NCBI RefSeq assembly: GCF_003121585.1
Contig: NZ_QEOO01000022.1
Coordinates: 62,001 to 126,000 of the forward strand
Source: Nocardioides speluncae
GTDB lineage: Bacteria; Actinomycetota; Actinomycetes; Propionibacteriales; Nocardioidaceae
Length of the DNA stretch: 64,000 bases
Direction of reading: 5' to 3'
The translations under genes were made by a program, and so were the position numbers. This document shows positions 1-8,604 of this stretch, one piece after another (positions within the stretch are counted from its first letter, which is position 1; each line of letters opens with the position of its first letter). The notes beneath the pieces are model-generated. The model was not told the origin of the DNA and did no database searches. It worked only from the letters and a program-made list of their open reading frames with translations.

Positions 1-1
1 C

Positions 2-748
2 GACGAGGGCGTGGCCCTCATCACCTGGTCGGCGACGCTGCAGGACCAAGGCTGGCTGGTCGCGCTGGAGGCGGTCAGCCAGGAGGTCGAGAAGGCGCTG
101 GCCGACCACGTCCGGGTGGAGGCGCTGGTGCCGGTCGGCGACGAGACCGGACAGCGGATCGCGACCTGGAGCGGGCTCCGCCGCGAGGGCGTGCTGCGCG
201 GCGTACCAGGCCCGGGCGGCGACGCCGACCAGATCCTGTTCGCGCGGCTGGCCGGCGACGTACCGCACTCCCAGCCCGACGGCTTTCGGGCGCTGCTCAA
301 CTCGTTCCTGCCCCGCAAGCGAGCGATCTCGCAGATGCTGGTGCGCGGCCCGGAGGACCGGGTGCTGCTGTGCCGGCTGACCTACAAGGACGACTGGGAC
401 CTGCCGGGCGGCGTGGTCGAGGTCGGCGAGTCGCCACAGGTCGCCGTCTCCCGCGAGGTCAGCGAGGAGCTCGGGCTGACCATCCCGGCCGGGCCGCTGC
501 TACTGACCGACTGGCTGCCGCCGTGGGGCGGCTGGGACGACGCAATCTGCCTGGTCTTCGACGGCGGCCGGCACGACGGCGACCTGCTGGACGACATGGT
601 TCGCCAGGAGCGCGAGATCCGGGCCGCCGAGTTCTGTACGCCGGAGCAGGTCGAGGAGCGCTGCGCCGACTTCACCGCACGCCGGGTGCGGGCCGCGCTG
701 GCCAGCCTCGGCGGCAACGGCCCGACGTATACCCAGTCCGGGGAGTAG
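2..748 (+). CDS. GNAT-Nudix fusion hydrolase, 5' end outside window
   Basis: The frame is open from the window edge, so the true start lies upstream. A GTG at 11 is only an internal candidate. Counting from that GTG, residues 1-85 resemble the C-terminal part of a RimJ/RimL-type GNAT acetyltransferase (RIATWSGLRREGVLRG). Residues 105-225 are a Nudix domain with an intact Nudix box at about 134-156 (GGVVEVGE, then REVSEELGL). Nudix enzymes cleave nucleoside diphosphates linked to a second moiety; the substrate cannot be read here. The two-domain order suggests a bifunctional or housekeeping sanitising enzyme. Domain calls are firm; the acetyl acceptor is unknown. Confidence 0.85.
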   Translation, partial: DEGVALITWSATLQDQGWLVALEAVSQEVEKALADHVRVEALVPVGDETGQRIATWSGLRREGVLRGVPGPGGDADQILFARLAGDVPHSQPDGFRALLNSFLPRKRAISQMLVRGPEDRVLLCRLTYKDDWDLPGGVVEVGESPQVAVSREVSEELGLTIPAGPLLLTDWLPPWGGWDDAICLVFDGGRHDGDLLDDMVRQEREIRAAEFCTPEQVEERCADFTARRVRAALASLGGNGPTYTQSGE

Positions 749-821
749 TTCACCCGCGCAGCCCTGGTGATCCCCCGGACGGGTGACGCAGCACCGGCCC
801 GGTCGCGACGAGCATCGGGCC

Positions 822-1814
822 ATGGTGAGCAATGAGCGCAGGGGCCTTCTTGGTACGACGGCACTCGCAGGTGTCCTGACGACCGTCCAGGCGGTGCGAG
901 GGATCGAGACCGTAGAAGGTCTGTGGACGCCGTCGTGGTGGCTGGCGGCAGCCGGCTGCCTGCTCGGCGTGGGCGTGGGGCTCGTCCCTCGGCCGACTTC
1001 CACTGAGCGGCACCGCTGGCTCATGTCAGCGGGCCTCGTGGCGGCCGCGCTGATGTTGGCTCCGGCGTTGATGCGAGCGCCGTGGACGCTGCTGATGGCG
1101 ATCATCTGGCTCGGCGGCAAGATCACCGGCGGTCCCGCACACTTCGACCTGGAGCCCGACTGGTTCGGCACCGGCGTGCTGATCGTGGCGCTGCTCGCCG
1201 GCGGCGGCATGGTCGGCCAGGTGCGGGCGGACCGCCGTTTCGGGCGGCAACGGTGCCGCAGCTGCGGCCGCTCCGGGCCCGCGCCCGCGCCGCTCCGGCG
1301 CCGGCTGCTGCGGGTCGCGGCGGCGTTCGCGATCCTCGCGCCGCTGCCGTACGCCGTACTCAAGACCGCTTGGGGTCTGGGCTCGGACGCCGGGCTGCGG
1401 GACCCACACATCTTCGACGACGTCTCGTTCTGGTCACCCGGGTTCGGCGACACCTCGATCCTGTCGGCGGTGGCCATCGCCGCGGCCATCGCGATGGCGG
1501 TGCCGGTCCGGCATCGCTTCGCCCGGCTGGCCCTAGGTTTCGTCGGAAGCGTCGGATCGGTGATGCTGGTCCCGGTCGGCGCGATGGCCGTGGTCGGATT
1601 CACCCGGGTCGCGCTCGGCCTCGACAGCCTCTACGACCCGGGCCTGCACGCGTGGGTGTTCGTGCTGGTCTACGTCAGCTTCATCGTCTGGGGAGCCGGG
1701 CTGTCGGTGCTGACTGCGACCTACCTCGCCGGGACCCGGCCACCCTGCGCCGCCCACGTCTCACCCGCACGGGGGATGTCCAGGCCGCGGGCACCCGTCA
1801 TCCTTGGCCCATGA
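822..1814 (+). CDS. polytopic membrane protein of a two-component operon
   Basis: A 330-residue protein of unknown function with roughly seven hydrophobic segments. A cytoplasmic loop at about residue 140-155 carries a CRSCGRSG motif, possibly metal-binding. The ATG at 822 is preferred over an in-frame GTG at 783, which would add a polar 13-residue leader. Its stop overlaps the start of the downstream histidine kinase as ATGA (1811-1814), so the three genes 822-3654 look translationally coupled. It may be the effector or a sensory partner of the kinase; that is inferred from position only. Confidence 0.7.
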   Translation: MVSNERRGLLGTTALAGVLTTVQAVRGIETVEGLWTPSWWLAAAGCLLGVGVGLVPRPTSTERHRWLMSAGLVAAALMLAPALMRAPWTLLMAIIWLGGKITGGPAHFDLEPDWFGTGVLIVALLAGGGMVGQVRADRRFGRQRCRSCGRSGPAPAPLRRRLLRVAAAFAILAPLPYAVLKTAWGLGSDAGLRDPHIFDDVSFWSPGFGDTSILSAVAIAAAIAMAVPVRHRFARLALGFVGSVGSVMLVPVGAMAVVGFTRVALGLDSLYDPGLHAWVFVLVYVSFIVWGAGLSVLTATYLAGTRPPCAAHVSPARGMSRPRAPVILGP

Positions 1815-3007
1815 CCGGTCGCTGGATCCTGCGCAGGACGGTGTTCCTGCTGATCGGCGGCGCGATCCTGGTCGCCAACGCCACTCTGGTCCTCGGCGTG
1901 GTGTCGGTGGCCGTCCCGGACGGCGCACCCGGCCAGCCGCTGCTGATGGTGCTGACGCTGCTGGCGGTCGGGCTGGTTGGCCTCCTGCCCGGCCTGCGCG
2001 AGCTCCAGGTCGCGGCGGCGCAGACGCTGCTCGGCGCCGACGGGGTCGTCGTACCGACCCCGATGCGCTGGGAGCACCGGTGGCGCACCGTGCTCTGGTG
2101 CGTGCTGCACCAGGCAGTGGGCTTCCTGCTCGGGCTGGGCCTGGTGCTGGTGGCGATCGGGGTCACCGCGACCCTCATGCTCGCCACCGGGTCCCGGCCG
2201 CAGCTCGACCCGGGTCCGCCGCAGCCGGGCTCACCCGTCGAGTGGTTCCTGCTTGTGCTGGTCCCGTTCGGCCTCCTGGTCGCGGTGGCCATCGGCGCGT
2301 GGTTCGCGGGAGTCGCCGCCCGCTGGGCCGCTCCACTGCTGCTCGGCCCGCTCGGCACCGACCGGCTCGCGGTCGCGGAGGCGCGGCTCCGGCAGGAGCT
2401 GGAGTACCGCCGACTCTCCCGCGACCTGCACGACGGCGTCGGCCACGCCCTGAGCGCGATCTCGCTCCAGGCCGAGGCTGGCCGCCGCCAGCTGGCGCGC
2501 GACCCGGACCGTGCCGACGAGTCGATGGCGGCGATCGCCGCCCTCGCGTCGGCCGCGGTCGACGAGCTCGACCACGCGCTCGGCGTGCTGCGTGACGGTC
2601 TCGCGCCACGCTCACCGGGGCCAGGGCTACCCGAGTTGCCGGATCTGGTGGCTGCTCACCGCTCGCTGGGCATGTCGCTGGACGCCAGCACCGGCGAGGT
2701 CGGAGAGGTGCCCGCGCTCGTCTCGCACATGGCGTACCGAGTCTGTGCCGAGGGCCTGACCAACGCGGCCAAGCACGGCGTGGCCGGTCCGGTCGTGCTC
2801 ACCGTCGACCGTTCGCTCGGCGGGCTCCGGCTGGAGGTGCGCAACCCGATCGACCGGCGCCGGTCCCCGGACCGCGCCGGGCGTGGGCTGGACGGGCTGC
2901 GGGAGCAGGTCGCGATCCTAGACGGCGAGCTGGTCGCCCAGTCGATCGACACCGAGTGGGTGCTCCAGGCCCGGCTGCCGCTGGGCGTGGCTGGGAGCAC
3001 GCCGTGA
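1811..3007 (+). CDS. sensor histidine kinase, DesK/NarL-partner type
   Basis: A 398-residue membrane kinase. The N-terminal half has about four hydrophobic segments (near residues 10-35, 40-60, 95-120 and 145-175). A HisKA_3 dimerisation domain follows, with phospho-acceptor His207 in RDLHDGVGHALS, then an HATPase domain with an N-box (GLTNAAKHG) and a G-box (GRGLDGLREQ). It lacks a large extracellular sensor loop, which is typical of kinases that read membrane state. It is coupled by a 4-bp overlap at both ends to the upstream membrane protein and the downstream regulator. The signal is not deducible. Confidence 0.9.
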   Translation: MTGRWILRRTVFLLIGGAILVANATLVLGVVSVAVPDGAPGQPLLMVLTLLAVGLVGLLPGLRELQVAAAQTLLGADGVVVPTPMRWEHRWRTVLWCVLHQAVGFLLGLGLVLVAIGVTATLMLATGSRPQLDPGPPQPGSPVEWFLLVLVPFGLLVAVAIGAWFAGVAARWAAPLLLGPLGTDRLAVAEARLRQELEYRRLSRDLHDGVGHALSAISLQAEAGRRQLARDPDRADESMAAIAALASAAVDELDHALGVLRDGLAPRSPGPGLPELPDLVAAHRSLGMSLDASTGEVGEVPALVSHMAYRVCAEGLTNAAKHGVAGPVVLTVDRSLGGLRLEVRNPIDRRRSPDRAGRGLDGLREQVAILDGELVAQSIDTEWVLQARLPLGVAGSTP

Positions 3008-3654
3008 CCGACCGGGTGCGGGTTCTGCTCGCCGACGACGAGCCGCTGGTGCGGCACGGCCTGCGCGGGATCCTCGACGCCGAGGCGGACATCGAGGTGG
3101 TCGGCGAGGCCGCCGACGGTGCGACTGCGGTCTCCCAGACGCGGGCGCTGCGACCCGACCTGGTCTGCATGGACATCCAGATGCCGGGCGTCGACGGGCT
3201 GCGCGCCACCTCCCTGGTGCTCGGCCTGCCGACGCCGCCGAAGGTGCTGGTGCTGACCACGTTCGGGTCCGACGAGAACGTCTTCGCGGCGCTGGCCGCC
3301 GGCGCGGCGGCGTTCCTGCTCAAGCGGGCCTCGGGCGACGAGATCGCCGCCGCGGTGCGGGCGGTGGCGGCGGGCGACTCACTGCTGTTCCCGGAGACGG
3401 TCCGGTCGCTGGCGGCGGCCCACGTGCGGGCGCCGACGTCGTACGCCGGTCCGGAGCTGACCGCCCGCGAGACCGAGGTGCTGGCGCTGGTTGCCCAGGG
3501 GCTGTCGAACGCCGAGATCGCCGCGAGCCTGGTGGTCGGGGTGGAGACGGTGCGCACCCACGTCGCCCGGTTGCTGGCCAAGCTCGGAGCCAGGGACCGG
3601 ACCCAGGCGGTGGTCATCGCCTACCAGACCGGGCTGGTGCCCCTTACCCCCTGA
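3004..3654 (+). CDS. NarL/FixJ-family response regulator
   Basis: A 216-residue regulator. The receiver domain spans residues 4-120 with the acidic pair D11-D12, phospho-acceptor Asp57 (CMDIQMPG) and Lys in FLLKRAS. A LuxR-type HTH occupies about 150-205 (LTARETEVLALVAQGLSNAEIA, then VETVRTHV). The GTG start overlaps the kinase stop (GTGA, 3004-3007), fixing the start and pairing it with the kinase. It presumably controls its own operon or the adjacent membrane protein; no operator was identified. Confidence 0.93.
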   Translation: MTDRVRVLLADDEPLVRHGLRGILDAEADIEVVGEAADGATAVSQTRALRPDLVCMDIQMPGVDGLRATSLVLGLPTPPKVLVLTTFGSDENVFAALAAGAAAFLLKRASGDEIAAAVRAVAAGDSLLFPETVRSLAAAHVRAPTSYAGPELTARETEVLALVAQGLSNAEIAASLVVGVETVRTHVARLLAKLGARDRTQAVVIAYQTGLVPLTP

Positions 3655-3812
3655 GAGGACCCTCGAGCACGGGCCCGCTTCGCGCGGCCGCCCGAGACCG
3701 GCCGGCATGCACCGAACTGTGTGAAAACTCCGATTTTCGCTTGGATACGATAGGCATCGGAGCACACCCATGACAAGAGCTATCCATTGGTAGTGCCACA
3801 CAAGGGAGTGAG

Positions 3813-4439
3813 ATGGCCGAGGGGAACGAGCGCCGCTACTCGGGCCGATCGGTCCAGGAGTGGAAGGACGCCCGCCGCGAGCGGCTGCTCGACGCCGGCC
3901 TCGCGCTGTTCGGCTCGGAGGGGTACCAAGGGACCTCGATCGAGCGGCTCTGCTCGACGGCGAAGGTGTCGACCCGGCACTTCTACCAAGAGTTTCCCAA
4001 CAAGGAAGCCGTGCTGCTCGCCGTACACGAGCAAGGGGTGCAGCTCGGCCTCGGCAAGGCGCTGGAGGCGCTGACAACCGCCGAGGAGTCGATCGACGTG
4101 CGGCTGGTCGACGCGCTGCGGGCCTACCTGCACACGATCATCACCGACCCGCGCCGCGGCCGGATCGCGTTCGTCGAGGTGGTCGGTGTCAGCCCGGCCG
4201 CCGAGCTCCGCCGCCGGGAGTTCCGGGAGGCAATCGTCGCGGTGATCGAGGAGGAGGGGAATGCCGCGGTCGCGCGCGGCGAGATGCCTCCGCAGGACTT
4301 CCGGCATCTCGCCATCGCGCTGGTCGGCGCGGTCAACGGGGTGATCTACGACTGGATGTTCGAGGACCCGCGGCCGCCCGCGGAGGAGCTCGAGGCCGCG
4401 CTCTCCACGCTCGCACTGCGGATCTTCGGCCTAGCCTGA
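3813..4439 (+). CDS. TetR-family transcriptional regulator
   Basis: A 208-residue regulator. The N-terminal HTH lies at about 15-65 (RRERLLDAGLALFGSEGYQGTSIERLCSTAKVSTRHFYQEFPNK split around the turn), followed by a helical ligand domain. An AAGGGAGTGAG ribosome-binding site precedes the ATG. The 158-bp upstream gap is relatively AT-rich and contains TACGAT at 3746-3751, a weak -10 candidate. The 3' end runs 94 bp into the 3' end of the convergent DMT transporter gene, so the two transcripts are mutually antisense at their ends. Ligand and targets are unknown. Confidence 0.88.
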   Translation: MAEGNERRYSGRSVQEWKDARRERLLDAGLALFGSEGYQGTSIERLCSTAKVSTRHFYQEFPNKEAVLLAVHEQGVQLGLGKALEALTTAEESIDVRLVDALRAYLHTIITDPRRGRIAFVEVVGVSPAAELRRREFREAIVAVIEEEGNAAVARGEMPPQDFRHLAIALVGAVNGVIYDWMFEDPRPPAEELEAALSTLALRIFGLA

Positions 4440-5317
4440 GCCTGCGGGCGCAGTGCCACCAGTACGCCGGCCAGCAGCATCGCGCCACCCGCGGTCTCGG
4501 CCAGGTTCGGCCGCTGGTCGAGCAGCCACCAGGCAGATGCCATGGCCACGACCGGCGCCAGCAGGATCCACGGCACCACCGCGGAGGACGGGTAGCGGGC
4601 CAGCAGTGAGTTGAAGATGCCGTAGCCCACCAGCGAGGCCAGCACCGCGGTGTAGAGCGTGGAGATCGCCGAGTCCCAGCCGAACCCGGCCAGCGCCGAG
4701 CCGACCGCAGCCGGGCCGTCGAGCAGCAGCGAGAGCGCGAACAGCGGCAGCGGTACGACGAGCGCCGACCACACGGTCAGCGAGAGTCCACCCGCGATGC
4801 CGGCGGACCGGGACAGCACGTTGCCGACACCCCACGACAGGGCCGCCGACAGGCACAGCACCAGCGCCAGGACGGTGACGTGACCGCCGCGACCGGCCGC
4901 GACCACCGCGAGGCCCGCCGAGCCGAGCAGCACGCCGGCGATCTGCGGCGCGGTGGGCACCTCCTTCAGCCAGCCCGCGGCGATCGCGATGGTGAAGATG
5001 ACCTGCGCCTGAAGGACCAGGGCGGCCAGCCCCGGCGGCATGCCGACGTGCATGGAGACGTAGAGCAGGCCGAACTGGCCGAGCGACATGAACGCGCCGA
5101 TGGCGAGGATGGTCCGCCACGGTGCGTCCGGGCGCCGTACCAGGAACACGGCGGGGAAGATCACGGCCGTGAACCGGATGGCGAGGAACAGCAGCGGCGG
5201 TACGCCGTCCATCCCCCAGTCGATGACGACGAAGTTGAAGCCCCAGATGGTGGCGACGAGCGCAGCGAGCAGTGAGTGGCGGACGGTCACGTCATCCAGT
5301 GTCGGCGGCGCGATCAT
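4346..5317 (-). CDS. EamA/DMT-family permease
   Basis: A 323-residue drug/metabolite transporter with about ten transmembrane helices in two EamA repeats. The last ~30 residues are Ser/Ala-rich and are encoded antisense to the TetR gene. The ATG at 5317 is chosen; an ATG at 5350 is in frame but lies inside the palindrome shared with the LysR gene, and GTGs at 5290 and 5284 are also possible. It is divergent to a LysR regulator with the shared palindrome between them, the classic layout of a LysR-controlled exporter. Substrate unknown; export of an amino acid or related metabolite is a guess. Confidence 0.85.
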   Translation of the reverse strand: MIAPPTLDDVTVRHSLLAALVATIWGFNFVVIDWGMDGVPPLLFLAIRFTAVIFPAVFLVRRPDAPWRTILAIGAFMSLGQFGLLYVSMHVGMPPGLAALVLQAQVIFTIAIAAGWLKEVPTAPQIAGVLLGSAGLAVVAAGRGGHVTVLALVLCLSAALSWGVGNVLSRSAGIAGGLSLTVWSALVVPLPLFALSLLLDGPAAVGSALAGFGWDSAISTLYTAVLASLVGYGIFNSLLARYPSSAVVPWILLAPVVAMASAWWLLDQRPNLAETAGGAMLLAGVLVALRPQAQARPKIRSASVESAASSSSAGGRGSSNIQS

Positions 5318-5347
5318 GAAGGACCAGCGAATTAATCTGCACCAATC

Positions 5348-5366
5348 CATGTAGCATCGCTACATG
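5348..5366. promoter_or_regulatory. perfect 19-bp palindrome, likely LysR operator
   Basis: CATGTAGC-ATC-GCTACATG, eight perfectly paired bases per arm. The right arm ends in the LysR start codon (5364-5366). The sequence TAGCAT at 5353-5358 has the spacing of a -10 element for a leaderless LysR message, so a protein bound here would cover the regulator's promoter. The same site lies about 30 bp upstream of the divergent EamA start. Confidence 0.7.
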
Positions 5367-6266
5367 CTCGATCTCACCTCACTGATCTCGCTGCGCGCCG
5401 TCGACACTCATGGCTCGGTGGTTCGGGCGGCCGACGCGCTCGGGTTCACCCCGAGTGCGGTCTCCCAGCAGGTGAAGCGGCTGGAGCGGCAGGCCGGCGT
5501 ACCCCTGCTGGAGCGGGTCGGCCGTGGCGTGATGCTCACTGAGCAGGGCCGCCGGCTGGTCGACAGCGGCGTTCGACTGCTGGCCGACATGGAGCAGATC
5601 GAGGCGCTGCTGCACCGCGACGCCGGCCGGGTCACCGGCCACCTTCGGATGGCGTCGTTCTCCACCGCGATGCGCGGGCTGGTCGCACCGGCGGTCCGCG
5701 ACCTGCTGGCGAGGCACCCGGACCTCGCGCTGTCGCTGTCCGAGCGGGAGCCCTGGGACACCATCGACCTGGTGGCCTCAGGCCAGGTCGACCTCGGCCT
5801 CGTACACAGCTGGGGCGACGTCGCGCTCTCCATCCCCGAGCACCTCGCCTCGGCGGTGATCGCGCACGACGTCGCGGACGTGATCGTGCCGGCCGGCCAC
5901 CGGTTGGCCGGCCGCGGCCGGGTGACGCCGAAGGACCTGGTCGACGAGGGCTGGATCGCGACGTTCGAAGGCACGATCTGCCGGCAGTGGCTCTCGCGGA
6001 TGTACGACGGCACCGGCCGGCTGCCCCTCATTGCCCATCAGTCGATGGAGTTCGACTCGCACCTCGCGCTGGTGCGGGCCGGCCTCGGCATCGCGCTGAT
6101 CCCGCGCCTGGGCCGGGCCGCGCTGCCGGACGGTCCGGACGGCGTGGTCGCACTCACGATCTACGATCCGGTGCCGACCCGCGAGATCACGGTGCTGCAC
6201 CGGCGCAGCATGGCCGACTCCCCCGCCGTCCGCGCGGTCGTCGACGCGCTCAGCTCGGCGGCCTAG
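5364..6266 (+). CDS. LysR-family transcriptional regulator
   Basis: A 300-residue LysR-type regulator. The winged HTH begins at residue 3 (LTSLISLRAVDTHGSVVRAA, then TPSAVSQQVKRLE), so the start cannot lie later. Residues 90-295 form the periplasmic-binding-like effector domain. No Shine-Dalgarno precedes the ATG, and the -10-like TAGCAT ends 5 bp before it, suggesting leaderless translation. It probably regulates itself and the divergent EamA permease through the palindrome at 5348-5366. Effector unknown. Confidence 0.92.
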   Translation: MLDLTSLISLRAVDTHGSVVRAADALGFTPSAVSQQVKRLERQAGVPLLERVGRGVMLTEQGRRLVDSGVRLLADMEQIEALLHRDAGRVTGHLRMASFSTAMRGLVAPAVRDLLARHPDLALSLSEREPWDTIDLVASGQVDLGLVHSWGDVALSIPEHLASAVIAHDVADVIVPAGHRLAGRGRVTPKDLVDEGWIATFEGTICRQWLSRMYDGTGRLPLIAHQSMEFDSHLALVRAGLGIALIPRLGRAALPDGPDGVVALTIYDPVPTREITVLHRRSMADSPAVRAVVDALSSAA

Positions 6267-6353
6267 CGGTTGTCGGCGTGAGTGCTTCGAGCGCCAGGCC
6301 GCTGGGCTGAGCTACCCGGGTGGGAGGTCGCGGCCAGCCGGGCGCGCCGCGAC

Positions 6354-6466
6354 GGACGAACGCATCGGGCGCTGCGGCGGCGCGTCGCCCGGATACGTCG
6401 GCGGTGGTCCCGCGCCGCGGCGGGCGCCGCGGCCAAGCCGCTTGACGCCGCCCGATGTGTTCGTCC
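6354..6466 (-). repeat. dispersed repeat family 2, copy X
   Basis: This sits in the 379-bp gap between the LysR gene and the CnoX-like gene (6267-6645), where no convincing gene is seen. Arms at 6354-6371 and 6449-6466 are inverted repeats with 17 of 18 paired and extend outward to a GCGACGG match after a small indel. The core (6370-6454) shares a 30-bp identical block (6425-6454) and a 19-bp identical block (6370-6388) with 62285-62371, in opposite orientation. The arm sequences differ completely from those of the other copy, yet pair within each copy. Either a folded RNA or a cruciform-forming mobile element would fit. Confidence 0.75.
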
Positions 6467-6645
6467 GCCCCGTCGCTCAGGTAGGGGGCACCTCGCGCTC
6501 ACCTACCCCTGACCTCCCCAGACCCCCGAAGGACCAACCGAGATATGTCGGTGAGCGCTGGCAGTTCCGGGTGGGCCTGGATAGCGCTGGCGTTCCTCGT
6601 CGGGCTTAAGTGCTGTGACGGCGACGGACCATGGCTCCGACTAGC

Positions 6646-7665
6646 TCAGAAGAGCGCGGAGGCGAGGTTCTGGCGGGCTTTGAGGACGCGCGGGTCGTCG
6701 TTGCCGACGGCGCCGAAGAGCGCGATCAGGTGCTCGCGGGCAGCGTTGCGCTCGTCGCCGGTCGTGCGCCGTACCAGCTCGACCAGGCGGTGGAAGGCGT
6801 CCTCCACATGGCCACCGAGCAGGTCCAGGTCGGCCACCATGATCTGTGCGTTGACATCGTCGGGCCGCTCGGCAGCGGCGGCGCGGGCGGCGTTGAGGTC
6901 CACGCCCTGGGTCCGCTGCAGCAGCTTGGCCATCGCCAGCCCGGCCGCGGCCTCGGCGTCGGCCGGGTTCGCGTCGATCAGCTTCTGGTACTCCGCGACC
7001 GCGCCGTCGATGTCACCCTCGCCGAGCGCGTCCTGGGCCGCGGCGTACCGAGGGTCGGCGGCGGGCTCGCCGTCCTCGCCGTTCTCGTCCTGAGGCGCGC
7101 CCGAGCGGGGCTGGTGCCGGCCGGCGACGCCCTGGGCGGTCACCTGCTGCATGAGCTGGGTCAGCGTCGCCCGCAGCTCCTCGATCGGCAGCACGTCCTG
7201 GAGCAGCGGCATCGGCCGGCCGTCGAGCAGCAGCACCACCAGCGGGATCGACGGGATCTGCATCGCCTGCGCGATGGTGGGCGCGGCGTCGATGTCGACC
7301 AGCGCAGCCAGGAAGCGGCCGTCGAACTCAGCCGACAGGGTCTCGATGTCGGCGGCGAGCTGGGCACTCTCCGGCATCCGCGACGGGGAGTAGAACACCA
7401 GCAGCACCGACGCGGTCCGCGACGACTCGAGCACGGCCTGGAAGTTCTGCTCGTCGACCTTGACGGCGTACGCAGAACCGCCTGCCGACGGGCCGCCCGC
7501 GCCCGGCGTACCCGTCGCCGTGCCGGCCGCTCCGGCCGCTCCGGCAGCTCCGGCAGCACCGGCGGCTGCCCCAGCCACTCCAGCCGGGCCGCCGGCCGGC
7601 GGCGCGGGGCGCTTGAGTGCGGACAGGTCGATGGCACCTGGTCGGGAGAACGGTTGCTGCGTCAT
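6646..7665 (-). CDS. CnoX/YbbN-like thioredoxin-fold TPR co-chaperone
   Basis: A 339-residue protein. An Ala/Gly/Pro-rich linker (about 21-65) precedes a thioredoxin fold (68-175) and C-terminal TPR-type helices (190-339). The normal CXXC is replaced by SPSRMPES (93-100), so it cannot be a dithiol oxidoreductase; this matches CnoX-like holdases. The ATG at 7665 follows AGGAAAG; an in-frame ATG three codons upstream sits too close to that site. It likely protects clients during oxidative stress, inferred from the family. Confidence 0.85.
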   Translation of the reverse strand: MTQQPFSRPGAIDLSALKRPAPPAGGPAGVAGAAAGAAGAAGAAGAAGTATGTPGAGGPSAGGSAYAVKVDEQNFQAVLESSRTASVLLVFYSPSRMPESAQLAADIETLSAEFDGRFLAALVDIDAAPTIAQAMQIPSIPLVVLLLDGRPMPLLQDVLPIEELRATLTQLMQQVTAQGVAGRHQPRSGAPQDENGEDGEPAADPRYAAAQDALGEGDIDGAVAEYQKLIDANPADAEAAAGLAMAKLLQRTQGVDLNAARAAAAERPDDVNAQIMVADLDLLGGHVEDAFHRLVELVRRTTGDERNAAREHLIALFGAVGNDDPRVLKARQNLASALF

Positions 7666-7877
7666 GGGGGCCATCTTTCCTGATCGGGCCCAGCGGGAGC
7701 ACGGCGGCCGCCCTGCCGTGTTCACAGATTGAACGACCTTCTCGATTCGTGAGACGCGACTCGTGTAGACAGTCGAGACTGGTGGCCATTCCTGGGGTTG
7801 CGCAGGTGAGACATATTTTTCGGGACCGATACATTCCATGACAGAATGCCCCGCGTCTGGCGTGGAGGGGAGAGCAA

Positions 7878-8600
7878 ATGGGTGAGCCGACGTACGACTT
7901 CTCCGGACGTCGTGTCGTCGTCACTGGGGGGACCCGCGGATTGGGTCTGACCGTGGCACATACCTTTGCCGATGCCGGCGCGCACGTAACCATCACCGGC
8001 ACCCAGTACCTCACCTCTTTCTACGACGCCGATCTCTCCCGCTTCTCCTACTTCCAGCTCCGGCTCAACGACCGCGACGCCATCATCGAGACCGCAGAGC
8101 GGATCAAGGCCGTCGACATCCTGGTCAACGCCGCGGGCGTCCGGCTGCCGGCATCGGAGGCCCACGACCGCGAGTTCATCGCGCACGCCGCGCGCCTAGG
8201 ACTGATCGGCCCGTTCTCGCTCGCCACCCGGCTGCGCTACCGCCTCGGTGAGAGCCGGGTCCGTGGTGGCGGCTCGGTGATCAACACCCCGATCGTGCGC
8301 CAGTGGTTCGACCTGACCCACGGCTCGACCGCCTCCAGCGGCGAGTACGCCGCCCTCACCCAGCGGATCGGCACCACCTGGGGCCGGCACGGCGTCCGCG
8401 TCAACTCGCTGAGCTCCGGCGTACAGGTGCCGCGGCAGACCCAGCTCCGAGTGCAGATCGACCGCAGCTCCGGCCCGCTGCTCACCCGCTCGCGGCTGCA
8501 GGGCGCCGGCACCCTCGAAGAGGTCGCCTCGGTCGTGATGTACCTGGCCAGCAGCGGCGCCGCCTCGCTCACCGGTCAGACGCTGGAGCTCACCACCTGA
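7878..8600 (+). CDS. SDR-fold protein with altered catalytic residues
   Basis: A 240-residue short-chain dehydrogenase/reductase fold with an intact dinucleotide motif (TGGTRGLG at about 16-23) and NAAG. The catalytic Tyr157 is present, but the Lys expected four residues later is Thr161, and the usual SS ahead of it reads TP. Activity as a normal SDR is therefore doubtful; it may bind NAD(P) as a sensor or use other chemistry. GGAGGGGAG-like sequence precedes the ATG. The upstream 200 bp contain an AT-rich stretch (7811-7835) that may be its promoter. Confidence 0.85.
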   Translation: MGEPTYDFSGRRVVVTGGTRGLGLTVAHTFADAGAHVTITGTQYLTSFYDADLSRFSYFQLRLNDRDAIIETAERIKAVDILVNAAGVRLPASEAHDREFIAHAARLGLIGPFSLATRLRYRLGESRVRGGGSVINTPIVRQWFDLTHGSTASSGEYAALTQRIGTTWGRHGVRVNSLSSGVQVPRQTQLRVQIDRSSGPLLTRSRLQGAGTLEEVASVVMYLASSGAASLTGQTLELTT

Positions 8601-8604
8601 ACAG

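Noticed and set aside
5318..5350. EamA start at the ATG at 5350
   Set aside because: It lies inside the palindrome, leaves no promoter room and adds residues outside the conserved start; kept only as an alternative.
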